This document shows, one piece after another, positions 15,801 to 25,598 of a stretch of 64,000 nucleotides of DNA. Below the pieces are notes generated by a model. It was not told the origin of the DNA. It did no database searches and worked only from the letters and a program-made list of their open reading frames with translations. Made by a program: the position numbers and the translations under genes. This DNA comes from Candidatus Babeliaceae bacterium (lineage in GTDB: Bacteria; Babelota; Babeliae; Babelales; Babelaceae), in contig JAIETV010000004.1 in the NCBI GenBank assembly GCA_019744895.1, positions 62,001-126,000 on the forward strand, in the 5' to 3' direction. Numbering within the stretch: the stretch's first letter is position 1; every line of letters starts with the position of its first letter.

Positions 15801-18443
15801 CTAAGACTGTATTGGAAGAATTCTATTACTGACTCTAGGTTTAATTCCTAATAATGCATAAACCTCTTCTGCGTAAAGAGTTTCTTTTTCAAGAATAGTC
15901 TCAGCCAATTTTTCAAGCTTATCTCTATTATCAGTAAGAATTTTGATCGCCCGAGCATACTGTGTATCCATTATCAATTTAACTTCTTCATCGATCAATC
16001 GAGCAGTGTATTCTGAATAAAGAGACCCACCATTATTTCTATCGTAAACAACCTGTCCAAGCTTATCGGACATCCCAAAGTAACGAACCATCTCATGAGC
16101 CATTCCCGTTGCCTTCTCAAAATCACTCAAAGCGCCCGTTGACACCTTGGCAAATCCGAGGTCTTCAGCAGCACGGCCTCCTAAAGCAACGGCAATCTGG
16201 GCAAGTATTTCAGGTTTGGATCTAGAATGGAGGTCTGTTTCAGGGATATAATGGGCAACTCCCAATGCATTACCACGTGGTAATATCGTAAATTTATACA
16301 AAGGCATCGTGTCTTCAGGAATCATTAAAGCGACAAGTGCATGGCCCGATTCGTGGTACGCAACCATTCTGAGTTCTTCTGGAGACATTTTTTTAGAATG
16401 CATCTGTTTACCCATCATGATAATATCGCGGGCCTCATCAAAGTCATGTAAGTCCACGTGCGCCTTTTCATGTTTCGCTGCAAGTATGGCTGCTTCGTTG
16501 ACTAAATTTGCAAGAGCTGCGCCAGAAAAACCAATGGTTGCGCGGGCAAGAATATCAAGCTTTACCGCAGGATCATAAGCAACTTTACGTAAATGGACGG
16601 CTAAAATCTCTTCACGAGCTTTGATATTCGGGTAAGGAACCTCAACTTTTCTATCAAATCTACCCGGGCGCAAGAGTGCTTTATCTAAAATATCCGCCCT
16701 GTTTGTTGCAGCAATAACAATAACTGCTGAACGCGACGTAGCAAAGCCATCCATTTCAGTAAGTAATTGATTTAATGTTTGGGCATATTCTCGGTCTCCC
16801 CCAGAATCACTTCGTTTAATACCGATAGCATCAATCTCATCAATAAAAACAATACTAGGTGCATGTTTACGAGCCTGCGCAAAAAGCTCACGCACTCTTT
16901 TTGCACCAACCCCTACATATTGCTCAATAAAGGATGACCCACTGACCGCGAAAAACGGTCTTCCCGATTCACCCGCTATAGCACGAGCTAACAATGTTTT
17001 ACCATTTCCCGGATCACCGGTTAAAAGAACCCCTTTAGGGATTTGCGCGCCTAAACGTGTATATTTTTCTGGGCGTATTAAAAAATCAACAACTTCTTGA
17101 AGCTCTTCTTTTGCCTCATAAGCCCCTGCAACATCAGTAAATTTTGTTTTTACCTGAACCGGCATAAACATAGCAACTTGAGCATTACCTTCTGCACCTT
17201 CTGTACTGCGGGATTCAAGAATATGCTTATGTGCACGCTCAATATCTTGAGCAGTAATATAACTTCTATCATTTCTTGTGGCAAGAAGAGCAGCTTGATT
17301 CATCAAATGTGCCAAGTCTGCACCGCTAAAACCGGCTGTTTCACCGGCAATACTATTAAAGTCTACCGATTCATCAACCTTTAAGGCACGCGCATGTATT
17401 TTTAAGATATCTACACGCGCTTGGAAATCGGGAAACGGGATAACGATACGGCGGTCAAATCTGCCTGGACGAAGTAACGCTTTATCTAAAACCTCAGGCC
17501 TATTTGTTGCGGCAATCACAATAACGGGAATACCTGCTGAATCAAAACCATCTAATTCTGTTAATAACTGATTTAATGTTTGCTCACGCTCATCATTCCC
17601 CCCCCCGATGCCCGCACCGCGTTCGCGACCCACGGCATCAATCTCATCAATAAAAATAATGCAAGGAGAAAGTTTTCGCGCCTGAGCAAAAAGATCCCGT
17701 ACACGAGCTGCACCAACACCAACAAAAACCTCTATAAAATCTGAACCAGTCGTTGAAAGAAAAGGACAATGAGCTTCCCCAGCCAATGCTTTTGCAAGCA
17801 AAGTTTTTCCGTTACCCGGCTCACCTATAAAAAGCACCCCACGAGGCACCTGCGCGCCAGACCGTTTATACTTTTCTGGAAATTTAAGATAATCGATAAT
17901 ATCTTGTAAAGCTTCCTTCGCCTCGGTAGCACCTGCAATATCAGAAAATCGCGTTTGAATCTCGTTAGGCATAAAAACGCGCGCCTTATTTTTGCTTAGT
18001 CCAAAAATACCACCGCCAGAAGAATCTTTTGGATTCATCATTTTGCGATAGACAAACCAGATTCCAACAGGAATAACCGCAAATCCAATAAATAGCACAA
18101 GCCATTGCCACCAATTCGATTGATTCGCAGGAAGAATAGTTATTTTTAACTCACTGTTTCTGGCAGAAAGACGCTCAATATCTTTTTGGTACCCTTCCGG
18201 GAGAATAGTTTTGAATGATTCACCATTTACGAGTTCGCCACTGGCTTCTTGGCCATCAACATTTACCGTTTTTATCTGTTTTGTATCGATATTATGTAAG
18301 AATTCAGAAAAGGTAAAAACTTTAATAGTTCGTAAATTGTCTATAACGGGGGCAATGAGTAAAAAAAGTCCTGCGCATGCAAGTAACGCAAAGATAGCAA
18401 TGCGAGGATCTACGGGAAATTGTTTAAATCTATTTTTTTTCAT
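15801..18443 (-). CDS. ftsH: FtsH-type membrane protease with two tandem AAA+ domains
   Basis: An 880-residue protein; usual FtsH is about 600-700. Residues 14-36 and 111-131 are membrane helices around a short periplasmic domain. Then come two complete AAA+ modules. D1 has Walker A GEPGNGKT (207-214), Walker B IIFIDEID (262-269), pore loop FVGVGA, and the RPGRFDR arginine-finger region (325-331). D2 has GDPGNGKT (476-483), IVFIDEID (531-538), YVGVGA and RPGRFDR (592-598). The modules are offset by about 269 residues. Both begin with the same block ([15 protein letters not shown] and [15 protein letters not shown]), indicating an internal duplication. A single M41 zinc-protease domain follows, with HESGH (697-701) and a third ligand probably at D774 (SDFEKAT). 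All motifs look intact in both modules. It has its own strong promoter. Confidence 0.95.
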   Translation of the reverse strand: MKKNRFKQFPVDPRIAIFALLACAGLFLLIAPVIDNLRTIKVFTFSEFLHNIDTKQIKTVNVDGQEASGELVNGESFKTILPEGYQKDIERLSARNSELKITILPANQSNWWQWLVLFIGFAVIPVGIWFVYRKMMNPKDSSGGGIFGLSKNKARVFMPNEIQTRFSDIAGATEAKEALQDIIDYLKFPEKYKRSGAQVPRGVLFIGEPGNGKTLLAKALAGEAHCPFLSTTGSDFIEVFVGVGAARVRDLFAQARKLSPCIIFIDEIDAVGRERGAGIGGGNDEREQTLNQLLTELDGFDSAGIPVIVIAATNRPEVLDKALLRPGRFDRRIVIPFPDFQARVDILKIHARALKVDESVDFNSIAGETAGFSGADLAHLMNQAALLATRNDRSYITAQDIERAHKHILESRSTEGAEGNAQVAMFMPVQVKTKFTDVAGAYEAKEELQEVVDFLIRPEKYTRLGAQIPKGVLLTGDPGNGKTLLARAIAGESGRPFFAVSGSSFIEQYVGVGAKRVRELFAQARKHAPSIVFIDEIDAIGIKRSDSGGDREYAQTLNQLLTEMDGFATSRSAVIVIAATNRADILDKALLRPGRFDRKVEVPYPNIKAREEILAVHLRKVAYDPAVKLDILARATIGFSGAALANLVNEAAILAAKHEKAHVDLHDFDEARDIIMMGKQMHSKKMSPEELRMVAYHESGHALVALMIPEDTMPLYKFTILPRGNALGVAHYIPETDLHSRSKPEILAQIAVALGGRAAEDLGFAKVSTGALSDFEKATGMAHEMVRYFGMSDKLGQVVYDRNNGGSLYSEYTARLIDEEVKLIMDTQYARAIKILTDNRDKLEKLAETILEKETLYAEEVYALLGIKPRVSNRILPIQS

Positions 18444-18501
18444 AAAGACCTTATAATAAAGTATCTAGAGATGTGATTCAGAATTAATAAATTATTAATT
18501 A

Positions 18502-18530
18502 ATTATACTATTTCCCACAATTTTTGTCGA
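18502..18530 (-). promoter_or_regulatory. sigma70-type promoter of ftsH
   Basis: On the minus strand TCGACA (18525-18530) and a perfect TATAAT (18502-18507) are separated by exactly 17 bases. They lie about 60 bases upstream of the ftsH start. Confidence 0.75.
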
Positions 18531-18645
18531 ATGATTAGGCCTGCCAGCTTAAAAGCCAACCAATCCTTAACCCTTGCTTTATTGCATGCAGCCGAATTAT
18601 TATGAAAACCTGACTGTATATCTTTTCAAAAAATGGAGTGCTTTT

Positions 18646-19218
18646 ATGGCTAATTCTCGTGATAGTATTGATATTGAACCTAGTGCCCCAACAAAAAAGC
18701 AACTACAACTTAGTGCACCCTGGTTTACAATACTTGGAATATGTTTAATTTTATTAGGAACCTTAGCTATTTATTTTTCGGTCTTTACCACCCTTGTTTC
18801 AATATTTTATTTGGGTATATCACTCATAATTTTAGGCATATTTGAAGCTCTACACTCATTTAATATCTGTATGTGGAGCAGATTTTTTCTTCATTTATTT
18901 TTGAGCGTTATATATCTTGTTGGAGGCGCTATGATTATAGCCTATCCTATAATGAGCGAGATCAATATCACACTCTTTCTCAGCTTCTTTTTTATTGTAA
19001 CAGGCATATTAAAACTTATCTTTGCCCTTACTCATCATATGGCTAATAAAATCTGGAATATGTTAGACGGAATCGTAAGTCTTCTTCTTGGAATTCTTAT
19101 TTTGCAACAATGGCCTGAATCGGGCTTATGGGTAATTGGCATGTTTGTAGGCATTAACATGCTTTTAACCGGTTGGAATCGGGTTATGCTTTCTTATGAA
19201 ATAAACCAGATCAAATAG
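18646..19218 (+). CDS. HdeD/DUF308-family membrane protein
   Basis: A 190-residue protein with about six hydrophobic helices arranged as repeated hairpins. Typical phrases are GICLILLGTLAIYF and LGISLIILGIFEALHSF. This matches the HdeD/DUF308 family, whose E. coli member is linked to acid resistance; the function here is unknown. The start at 18646 is chosen because GGAG lies 8 bases upstream and the preceding in-frame residues look non-coding. It is divergent from ftsH. Confidence 0.8.
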   Translation: MANSRDSIDIEPSAPTKKQLQLSAPWFTILGICLILLGTLAIYFSVFTTLVSIFYLGISLIILGIFEALHSFNICMWSRFFLHLFLSVIYLVGGAMIIAYPIMSEINITLFLSFFFIVTGILKLIFALTHHMANKIWNMLDGIVSLLLGILILQQWPESGLWVIGMFVGINMLLTGWNRVMLSYEINQIK

Positions 19219-19359
19219 AAATTATTTATAAAATTTTACTTGCTACGTTCGCAAATCAAAAAAACGTCCTGCCAAGCAGATGTTTTTCAAAATCATAATA
19301 TTTAGTCGATAAATTAAGATATGTTGTAAGGGGTCTTTTAGTCAAAACATAAAAATTTC

Positions 19360-19394
19360 AAAAAAAACCTAGGAAGAGATTGGCTCTTCCTAGG
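19360..19394 (-). terminator. strong Rho-independent terminator
   Basis: A perfect 11-bp stem, CCTAGGAAGAG (19368-19378) and CTCTTCCTAGG (19384-19394), has a 5-base loop. On the minus strand it is followed by a run of T. It terminates the small secreted gene at 19433-19858. Confidence 0.88.
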
Positions 19395-19432
19395 TACAAT
19401 AAAAAATAATATATAATCCATTTAGACGAATA

Positions 19433-19858
19433 TTAAAGTTGTGCTTCAAACTTGGCAAGATCATCTTTTTGTTTAGCCGCAATTTTCATAGCATCATCCA
19501 TATGCTTTTTGCACATTTTTTCCCATTCAGCCATTTGTTTTTTATGCAATTTAATAGCTTCTTTCAATTCTCCCTGGAAGAATTTTTCACGCGCTGCATG
19601 AGAGCAATCTTGCATTTCGGCTAAGTTCTTAATTTGACTATTTTTTAATTCAGCCCGTTGCTCATGATGCTTTTTTTTAAGATTTGTTTTATCTGCAAGG
19701 CATTTTTGCATATGATCACCCCATTGACCTTTATGACCCTTTGGGCCTAATTCCATAGTATTAAAAGCCATTAACTGCTCTGCAGATGTCTTTTGCGCAA
19801 CAGCTGAAATATTAACAAACGATACAAATGCACAGAGTGTCAAAAAATACTTAGACAT
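19433..19858 (-). CDS. secreted lysine-rich helical protein
   Basis: No family recognised. The protein is 141 residues with a clean signal peptide (MSKYFLTLCAFVSFVNISAVAQ). The mature region is almost entirely charged helix (Lys, Glu, Gln, Met, Ala), with three cysteines and repeated Lys-Lys-His patches. It resembles a short periplasmic coiled coil. AGGAG precedes the ATG at good spacing and a strong terminator follows, so it is a well-formed single-gene unit. A periplasmic chaperone-like or cation-binding role is possible but unsupported. Confidence 0.75.
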   Translation of the reverse strand: MSKYFLTLCAFVSFVNISAVAQKTSAEQLMAFNTMELGPKGHKGQWGDHMQKCLADKTNLKKKHHEQRAELKNSQIKNLAEMQDCSHAAREKFFQGELKEAIKLHKKQMAEWEKMCKKHMDDAMKIAAKQKDDLAKFEAQL

Positions 19859-20008
19859 AACAAAAACTCCTTTTTTTATTGTTGTGCTGGTAATACTATA
19901 TCCGTATCATTATGTCTATGGCATATTTTCCTTAAATAAATCAACTATTTATTTTTTTGCCGTATTTGACAGTTGACAAAGTATGAAAAATCGACAAATC
20001 TAACGGCC

Positions 20009-20899
20009 ATGAAGCAAATTTTTTTATTAATTTATCTTTTTATTCTTTTGTGCATGGGCTCTCTACACGCAAGATCGGTAGTTTATAATTTTAGAATCGC
20101 TCAAATTACTAAAGAGCATATATTTGAAAATGCCAATAGCTACAACCATACGATAATCGGATTGCTATTTGATGAAATATCTGAAAGAAGATATGACGAT
20201 ATTCATCGAAATTATTTTGGTGCTTTAGGTTCTTTTATTTATAATTACAACTCATTTTTTTTTAGAACAGATTTCGCAGTTTCTCTCGTTCAGCAAAAGA
20301 GTTTCGATTCTAAGTTTTCTGATACTCAAACCGATGATTTTCTTTTTACAATCGGTAAAAATCTTGTTTTAAAAAATAATTTCAGTGTTAACTTATCAGG
20401 ACTGTTTGGTGTCCCCACCCATGAAATTTATGCATTAAAAAAACCTGAGTTCGGGGTTGGTCAATTCGGATTTGGTGTTCAACTTGATGGTGCTTATAAA
20501 TTTAATGAACAAAATTATCTAATCCTTGGCAGTCGCTACATATATTTTATTCCACGCTCTGCTCGAGATGAAGTATGTAACAAATTTAAATTTACGCAAG
20601 GTAACTCAATAAACCTACTTATTGCAAATAAAAGTATTTGGGGGAAACATGGACTCGAACTAGGCTTCACTCCTGGATTTTTATTTGGCGCTAAAATAGA
20701 CCCTTTTATTAAAGAAATAGTCGAAAAAACAAATTATATAAGAACTTCATGGTATGCCGTTTACCAGTATAAGTTTCTCATCAACAAAATAAAAAATAGA
20801 TTTTTATTTAATATAGCTAGCGGATTTGATGTCGCTCCAAAACAATTTGGTCACAAATATATCGTTTTTTTATGGGCAGCGTGGGATATCAAATTTTGA
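20009..20899 (+). CDS. putative outer-membrane beta-barrel protein
   Basis: A 296-residue protein with a signal peptide (MKQIFLLIYLFILLCMGSLHA). Its mature sequence is rich in alternating aromatic and polar residues (FGVGQFGFGVQLDGAYKF, NYLILGSRYIYFI). It ends in a terminal phenylalanine (WDIKF), as in barrels folded by the BAM complex. These features suggest an outer-membrane barrel of about 10-12 strands; no specific family is recognised. A TTG start at 19973 is possible, but the ATG at 20009 places the signal peptide first. A TTGACA repeat lies just upstream and may be part of the promoter. Confidence 0.6.
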   Translation: MKQIFLLIYLFILLCMGSLHARSVVYNFRIAQITKEHIFENANSYNHTIIGLLFDEISERRYDDIHRNYFGALGSFIYNYNSFFFRTDFAVSLVQQKSFDSKFSDTQTDDFLFTIGKNLVLKNNFSVNLSGLFGVPTHEIYALKKPEFGVGQFGFGVQLDGAYKFNEQNYLILGSRYIYFIPRSARDEVCNKFKFTQGNSINLLIANKSIWGKHGLELGFTPGFLFGAKIDPFIKEIVEKTNYIRTSWYAVYQYKFLINKIKNRFLFNIASGFDVAPKQFGHKYIVFLWAAWDIKF

Positions 20900-20980
20900 A
20901 AGCTCGCAATTCTTGAATACTTTTTAAAAGATTAGGTATTATTGCATGTAGTATTAAACCTTTTTTTCGAAAGTACCCTT

Positions 20981-21418
20981 ATGAATACTCTTTTAGATAT
21001 TTTTTTACGACCAGGATCTGCTGATATTGTTCAACTGGGCTTACTTTTTTTACGGGCAAGTATAGGATTAATAATGGTTTTTCATGGATTTCCAAAATTA
21101 TTAGCAGGACCAAACACATGGGTTACTCTCGGTAGTGCAATGGAGAATTTCGGCATTCATTTTCTTCCGATTGTGTGGGGATTAGCATGCGCATTAACTG
21201 AATTTTTTGGAGGTGTTTCGCTTGTGCTAGGCCTTGGTGTCCGAATGAGCTGTATTTTTTTAATTTTTGCTATGTCTGTTGCTCTGGTTATGCATCTTAC
21301 TTTGCATGATTCATATGATGTTTATTCTCACGCAATTACCTTAATAATAATTTTTATAACTTTTTTTATTATAGGCAGTGGAACCTTTTCTTTGGATTAT
21401 TACCTAACTCGGCCATAG
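20981..21418 (+). CDS. DoxX-family membrane protein
   Basis: A 145-residue protein with four membrane helices and the DoxX pattern: LLFLRASIGLIMVFHGFPKL near the start, then ALTEFFGGVSLVLGLGVR and a terminal helix. DoxX proteins are small quinone-/redox-linked membrane proteins of varied role, so only the family is called. The ATG at 20981 is used; an upstream TTG at 20942 would add 13 poorly supported residues. It sits alone between the barrel gene and the LigD-type polymerase. Confidence 0.85.
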   Translation: MNTLLDIFLRPGSADIVQLGLLFLRASIGLIMVFHGFPKLLAGPNTWVTLGSAMENFGIHFLPIVWGLACALTEFFGGVSLVLGLGVRMSCIFLIFAMSVALVMHLTLHDSYDVYSHAITLIIIFITFFIIGSGTFSLDYYLTRP

Positions 21419-21497
21419 CTTTAGACAGATACAAAGGGCTGCTTGATAACAAAGATGTAGTAAAAAAAACGTTGAACCCATAGGCCCGAGAAAAAAT

Positions 21498-22445
21498 ATG
21501 AATATAAAAAAATTAAATGGCCATAACATCGAATTAAGTCATGAAGATAAAGTGTACTTTCCAAAATCAAAAATTACTAAAGGGGAAGTGGTCAATTATT
21601 ATGAAAAAATAGCACCTTATTTACTTTCTTATATTCATAACCGAGCTATTACTATGAAAAGATTCCCTGAAGGAATTGTGGGCGATTTTTTTTATCAAAA
21701 AAATGCAGGCGCCTACTTTCCCGATTGGATACAGCTTGAAAAAGTCACCAACAAATCTGAAGAATGCAACCGCGCTATAACATCATATGTTGTTTGCCAA
21801 AATGTAGCTACACTAGTATATATTGCAAATCAAGGCTGTATAACGCCGCATATGTGGTTAAGTAAGATCGCCAAAATCAATTACCCAGATGTTCTTATTT
21901 TTGATCTTGACCCTGCTGCACAACGGGTCACAAATTTTAAACCAATTCATGATGCTGCGATCATGCTTAAATCTATTTTAGAAGCATGTGGTCTTGTGCC
22001 TTTTGTTATGACTACCGGATCTCGCGGATTACACGTGCGAGTTCCTATAAAACCAGAGCTTACCTTTGATGAAGTACGTGCATTTGCAAAAGTTATTTCT
22101 GAAATAATAGTCGACCAGGATCCGAAGCGTTTTACGGTCGCCTCACGCAAAGAAAAGCGATCTAACAAGCTCTTGATAGATATTATGCGTAACAGTTTTG
22201 GTGCTACCGCCGTTGTCCCTTATGCTGTCCGCGCCCGAGAACATGCGCCTGTTGCAACTCCATTAGAGTGGGAAGAACTTAATGACAGCAAGCTCCGATC
22301 TGATACCTACACTATTAAAACTATCTTTAAGCGGCTAGAAAAAAAGGGCGATGTCTGGTTCAAAATGCAAAAGCATGCATACCAACTAAAAAATGCTATT
22401 AAAGCTTTAAAAAAATTATATTCGTCGAAAATTGAAAAATCTTAA
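21498..22445 (+). CDS. stand-alone LigD-type polymerase/primase domain
   Basis: A 315-residue protein matching the polymerase domain of bacterial LigD (archaeo-eukaryotic primase superfamily). Early family blocks are FPKSKITKGEVVNYYEKIAP and TMKRFPEG. The metal-binding motif DLDP follows (FDLDPAA, about residue 136-138), then the substrate loop TTGSRGLHVRVPI and the later catalytic block (LLIDIMRNSFGATAVVPYAVR). In NHEJ-competent bacteria this domain fills gaps with ribonucleotides alongside Ku and LigD ligase. Here it is free-standing, with no Ku or ATP-dependent ligase in the window, so it may act in other repair or rely on distant genes. It converges on the protease gene with a 6-base gap. 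Confidence 0.9.
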   Translation: MNIKKLNGHNIELSHEDKVYFPKSKITKGEVVNYYEKIAPYLLSYIHNRAITMKRFPEGIVGDFFYQKNAGAYFPDWIQLEKVTNKSEECNRAITSYVVCQNVATLVYIANQGCITPHMWLSKIAKINYPDVLIFDLDPAAQRVTNFKPIHDAAIMLKSILEACGLVPFVMTTGSRGLHVRVPIKPELTFDEVRAFAKVISEIIVDQDPKRFTVASRKEKRSNKLLIDIMRNSFGATAVVPYAVRAREHAPVATPLEWEELNDSKLRSDTYTIKTIFKRLEKKGDVWFKMQKHAYQLKNAIKALKKLYSSKIEKS

Positions 22446-22451
22446 GGATAT

Positions 22452-23543
22452 TTAATAAATTCTATATTGAAAAATTCTTTTGAAAAAGTCTGACCAGCTT
22501 TCTTGTTCACCTTTTTTAATTTCTTCCGCTTTTTGTACATAGCTTGGCAATTGGCCAACTCCACTGGCTACAGCAAACCCTAAAGGACGGGTCATTTTCA
22601 TTCCAAAAATTGAAATCAGTCTGGGTTGACTTCCAGCACGTACTAAACCGAATATTTTAGCTTTTTTATCATTTACTATTATTACAGGGCCACCTGACGT
22701 ACCGCTTAAATCTTCTGGATTAAAAGTTACGCCGACTTCAGGCTTAATACTGAGATATTTTTTTCTATAAAATCCTTGCATTTGTTCCATAATTCCTGGA
22801 TAACCCTGAACTGCGACTATCTCCTTTATCTGCGGTTTTATAGCAGTAAGCTGATTTTTATCAATAGAGGGAAAAATTTTATTGTTATTTTTTTGATAAT
22901 ACCTCTGAATCTGAGTTGATGAAATAAATAAAACAGCAACATCGTTATCCCTATCAACAATAATAGGTTCAACCAACAGCCTAACATCATCCACAACAAT
23001 AAACTGTTTTTGTTGATCTAGTATACAATGCGCAGCAGTTAAAAAAAAGACATTTTGTTCAGTAGCAACAATAATTCCTGAACCTTGACCCGTTACTTGA
23101 TAATCTTTAATGTTATATATTTTCACCGTTGCCCGAGAAAATTCTTCAGGGATTACATTCTCATCAAAAAATTTTGGATCTATTAGTTTATTTGAAATTT
23201 GATATAGCTCCAGGGCTTGGCTAAGGAGCAGTGTCCCGGCTGTTCCCAGCGTTAGTGCTTTTGCAAGTCCCTTAACAGTAAGTATTCGTTTTTGCTGTCC
23301 TACTTCTTGTCTGGGCATATTCGAGAAAGATCTTGAAACATTAACTGTGGCTGCTTTAGAAATAGGCGTTAAAGTGGTAGGCTTGACTAGAGTAGTGGAC
23401 GCTTGACTTTGCTTTCCCGAACGCGCTGCCGCCAAAGCAGATCTTGTTAGTGCAGGAGATTTTCTAGTAATCTGCGTCATGGCAGATAGATTGCCCATAA
23501 GAGCAATAGCTAATAAAGCTCTTCGTTTATATAAGAGATTCAT
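22452..23543 (-). CDS. secreted trypsin-like serine protease
   Basis: A 363-residue exported protein. After a basic signal peptide and a long Ser/Ala/Thr-rich low-complexity region (about 25-90) there is a hydrophobic stretch (95-112). The protease domain follows. The catalytic triad is H172 in TAAHC, D201 in NDVAVL and S283 in GTSGGP, as in S1/HtrA-type proteases. No PDZ domain is visible after the catalytic domain, so it is not a standard DegP. AAGGAAA precedes the ATG. It could act on periplasmic proteins or, if released, on host proteins; this is inference. Confidence 0.85.
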   Translation of the reverse strand: MNLLYKRRALLAIALMGNLSAMTQITRKSPALTRSALAAARSGKQSQASTTLVKPTTLTPISKAATVNVSRSFSNMPRQEVGQQKRILTVKGLAKALTLGTAGTLLLSQALELYQISNKLIDPKFFDENVIPEEFSRATVKIYNIKDYQVTGQGSGIIVATEQNVFFLTAAHCILDQQKQFIVVDDVRLLVEPIIVDRDNDVAVLFISSTQIQRYYQKNNNKIFPSIDKNQLTAIKPQIKEIVAVQGYPGIMEQMQGFYRKKYLSIKPEVGVTFNPEDLSGTSGGPVIIVNDKKAKIFGLVRAGSQPRLISIFGMKMTRPLGFAVASGVGQLPSYVQKAEEIKKGEQESWSDFFKRIFQYRIY

Positions 23544-23640
23544 TATTTTTCCTTATTTATAATAATCTAAAAATTAAGATTATCATTAATCTAAGACAAA
23601 AAGCAATAATATTTTTGTATTTGAATAAAAGAATATAAAC

Positions 23641-24894
23641 TTAGCTATAAAACTGTATATTAGAAGCTGACCATGATGGATACCCACAATGCTGATGCGT
23701 TGGCGTCAATATTTTCTCTGTTTGTGTCATGAGATTATATATTGCAATTTGTTCACTTGGGCCCTCGCACCGTGTGTAAACAATATAATTTCCGCATGAT
23801 GACCAGCAAGCATCGATTTTGTTGCCTGAGCCAAACGTCAATTGTGTAATATTTTTTCCATTAGCATCGCTCGAATGTAGTTGCTGAATCCCTTTTACGT
23901 TTCTAGAAAAAATAATACGATCAGTTAGTTTATGCACATCCGGCGCGCTGCAATTGCCGTTAATAGGCAATTGATAAGATTTTTTTTCATATCTATCATA
24001 ACGGTAAATTTTGTTATTGCATGAGTAAATAATATCCCCCGATTTTAATAATGAAGGACATCCACAAGTATTTTTACTATCAGTCAGTTTTGTATGGTAT
24101 CCTTTTTTATTTTTTTTATCAAATTCATATAACCATAAAACACCAGATCTGACATACACAAAAGTTGATTCATTTTGCTGAGCTGTGCCAACGCACGTGC
24201 CTGCAAGGTCAAGTATAGGCCAACTGTTTCCATGAAGATCGAGCCCCAAAAGACGCACATTACTTGGAGTAAATTCTGAAACTGATATCCATATTTTTTC
24301 TTGCAGATCCTGTTCTATATGTGACCACTGCGGCGCAACTAAAATACGATTATCTTTAACTATAGTTTGAGATAATCCATCAACAGGATCTAACATGCAC
24401 AATTCAGTTCTTTTTTTATTTCTTATAGTTGGGCTTTTTTTAACATAAGCTATTTTTGTTAAAAAATATGAGGCATGATTAAAAAGATGTGTATACACAC
24501 CATCAGCAATCAAGCGCTGGGTAAGATCTTGCGAAGTGCTTGATATAGTTTTTCCAACTAACATTGAAGCATCAGTTACATCGTATAATCTATAGGCCAT
24601 TTTATTATTGTCTAATTGCTGCAAAAAAAGAACAGCTGAAAAACCCTTGTGTACATAGTGCATTATTTCCTGCTTGGCTTTTGGTGCAGAACCTGCTGAT
24701 AGAGTAATTTCAAAAAGTCCAGTGCTCATGAACAGTTTTTTAATATTCTGTGCTGCTTGTTGAGCAATACTATCTTCATATATAAGTGCCATATGCAATG
24801 GCTTTCGTGTCTGAGGCTTTTCTATAACAAACGATTCACAAAAAATAATTGATATCGAACAAAAAAATATCGCTTTTAAAATTGAAGTATACAT
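23641..24894 (-). CDS. tolB: TolB-like periplasmic beta-propeller
   Basis: A 417-residue protein with a signal peptide (MYTSILKAIFFCSISIIFCES). An N-terminal domain follows, then a C-terminal propeller with repeated TolB-type blades (CWSSCGNYIVYTR near 390, CGYPSWSASNIQF at the end). TolB works with Tol-Pal at the outer membrane to support constriction during division. It is the last gene of tolQ-tolR-tolA-tolB. Its ATG at 24894 lies inside the tolA 3' end (19-base overlap), and GTGGGG in that overlap serves as ribosome-binding site. No pal gene follows. The sequence is divergent and unusually rich in cysteine. Confidence 0.85.
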   Translation of the reverse strand: MYTSILKAIFFCSISIIFCESFVIEKPQTRKPLHMALIYEDSIAQQAAQNIKKLFMSTGLFEITLSAGSAPKAKQEIMHYVHKGFSAVLFLQQLDNNKMAYRLYDVTDASMLVGKTISSTSQDLTQRLIADGVYTHLFNHASYFLTKIAYVKKSPTIRNKKRTELCMLDPVDGLSQTIVKDNRILVAPQWSHIEQDLQEKIWISVSEFTPSNVRLLGLDLHGNSWPILDLAGTCVGTAQQNESTFVYVRSGVLWLYEFDKKNKKGYHTKLTDSKNTCGCPSLLKSGDIIYSCNNKIYRYDRYEKKSYQLPINGNCSAPDVHKLTDRIIFSRNVKGIQQLHSSDANGKNITQLTFGSGNKIDACWSSCGNYIVYTRCEGPSEQIAIYNLMTQTEKILTPTHQHCGYPSWSASNIQFYS

Positions 24895-25598
24895 TGTTTG
24901 CCCCACACCACTTTTGGAAAACTACTTTTTAAAATAGCACTTTTTGCTGAGATATCATACGCCGGAATTCCTGAACTTTGCCGCACAACAACATCTTGGC
25001 ATGCGCCCGTAGGTGAGATTGTTACCATAATCATACACTGTGCTTCTGGATGTACACCCATAGGAGGTTGCCACCAACGACGAATCGCGTCAACTACTTC
25101 AAACATTTGCCGCTGGTCATTATATTCATATACGCTCAGAACGAGCGGTTCTTGTGCAGCTGCAGTCTGAGTTGTTCTTACCGGTTCAATAATTTTCTCA
25201 GAAGCTTTCTCTAGTGTCGGTGGTTTAGGAACCTGATACGAAGAGTTCACTTTTTTTTTCTTCCTTTTACCTAAATCTATTTTTGTAAATTTGCCACTCA
25301 GACTCAATTGCTTTGGTGGCTCTTTTGATGCCGATTTATTATTTTTTAACAGTTCAGGCTTAGTACGCGCACGGATATAAGCATTAACTTCTTGGGCAGA
25401 CTTCTCTAAAGATCGCCACCTAATAATAACATTATCCGCTTTTTGAAATGTTCGAATATTAACTATCATATTCTGCGTATTTCTTGAAGAAATAACAACA
25501 AAGAGTAACAACATGCAGTGCGCGATAAAAACAAAAATGAGATGCTTAATGAACTCCACTTGAGTCGGTGTGAGTTTTTTCTGTAGCAAACGCAACAT
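24876..25598 (-). CDS. tolA: TolA/TonB-like envelope-spanning protein
   Basis: A 240-residue protein with one N-terminal membrane anchor (IKHLIFVFIAHCMLLLFVVI). A charged Lys/Pro-rich periplasmic stalk follows, then a C-terminal TonB/TolA fold (MVTISPTGACQDVVVRQSSG). It would couple the TolQ-TolR motor to outer-membrane partners. The start at 25598 has AGGAAA nearby and lies 53 bases inside tolR. Position and topology make TolA more likely than TonB. Confidence 0.85.
   Translation of the reverse strand: MLRLLQKKLTPTQVEFIKHLIFVFIAHCMLLLFVVISSRNTQNMIVNIRTFQKADNVIIRWRSLEKSAQEVNAYIRARTKPELLKNNKSASKEPPKQLSLSGKFTKIDLGKRKKKKVNSSYQVPKPPTLEKASEKIIEPVRTTQTAAAQEPLVLSVYEYNDQRQMFEVVDAIRRWWQPPMGVHPEAQCMIMVTISPTGACQDVVVRQSSGIPAYDISAKSAILKSSFPKVVWGKQCILQF

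Noticed and set aside
17097-17384. Plus-strand open frames inside ftsH
   Set aside because: They are shadows of the conserved AAA+ coding sequence on the other strand.
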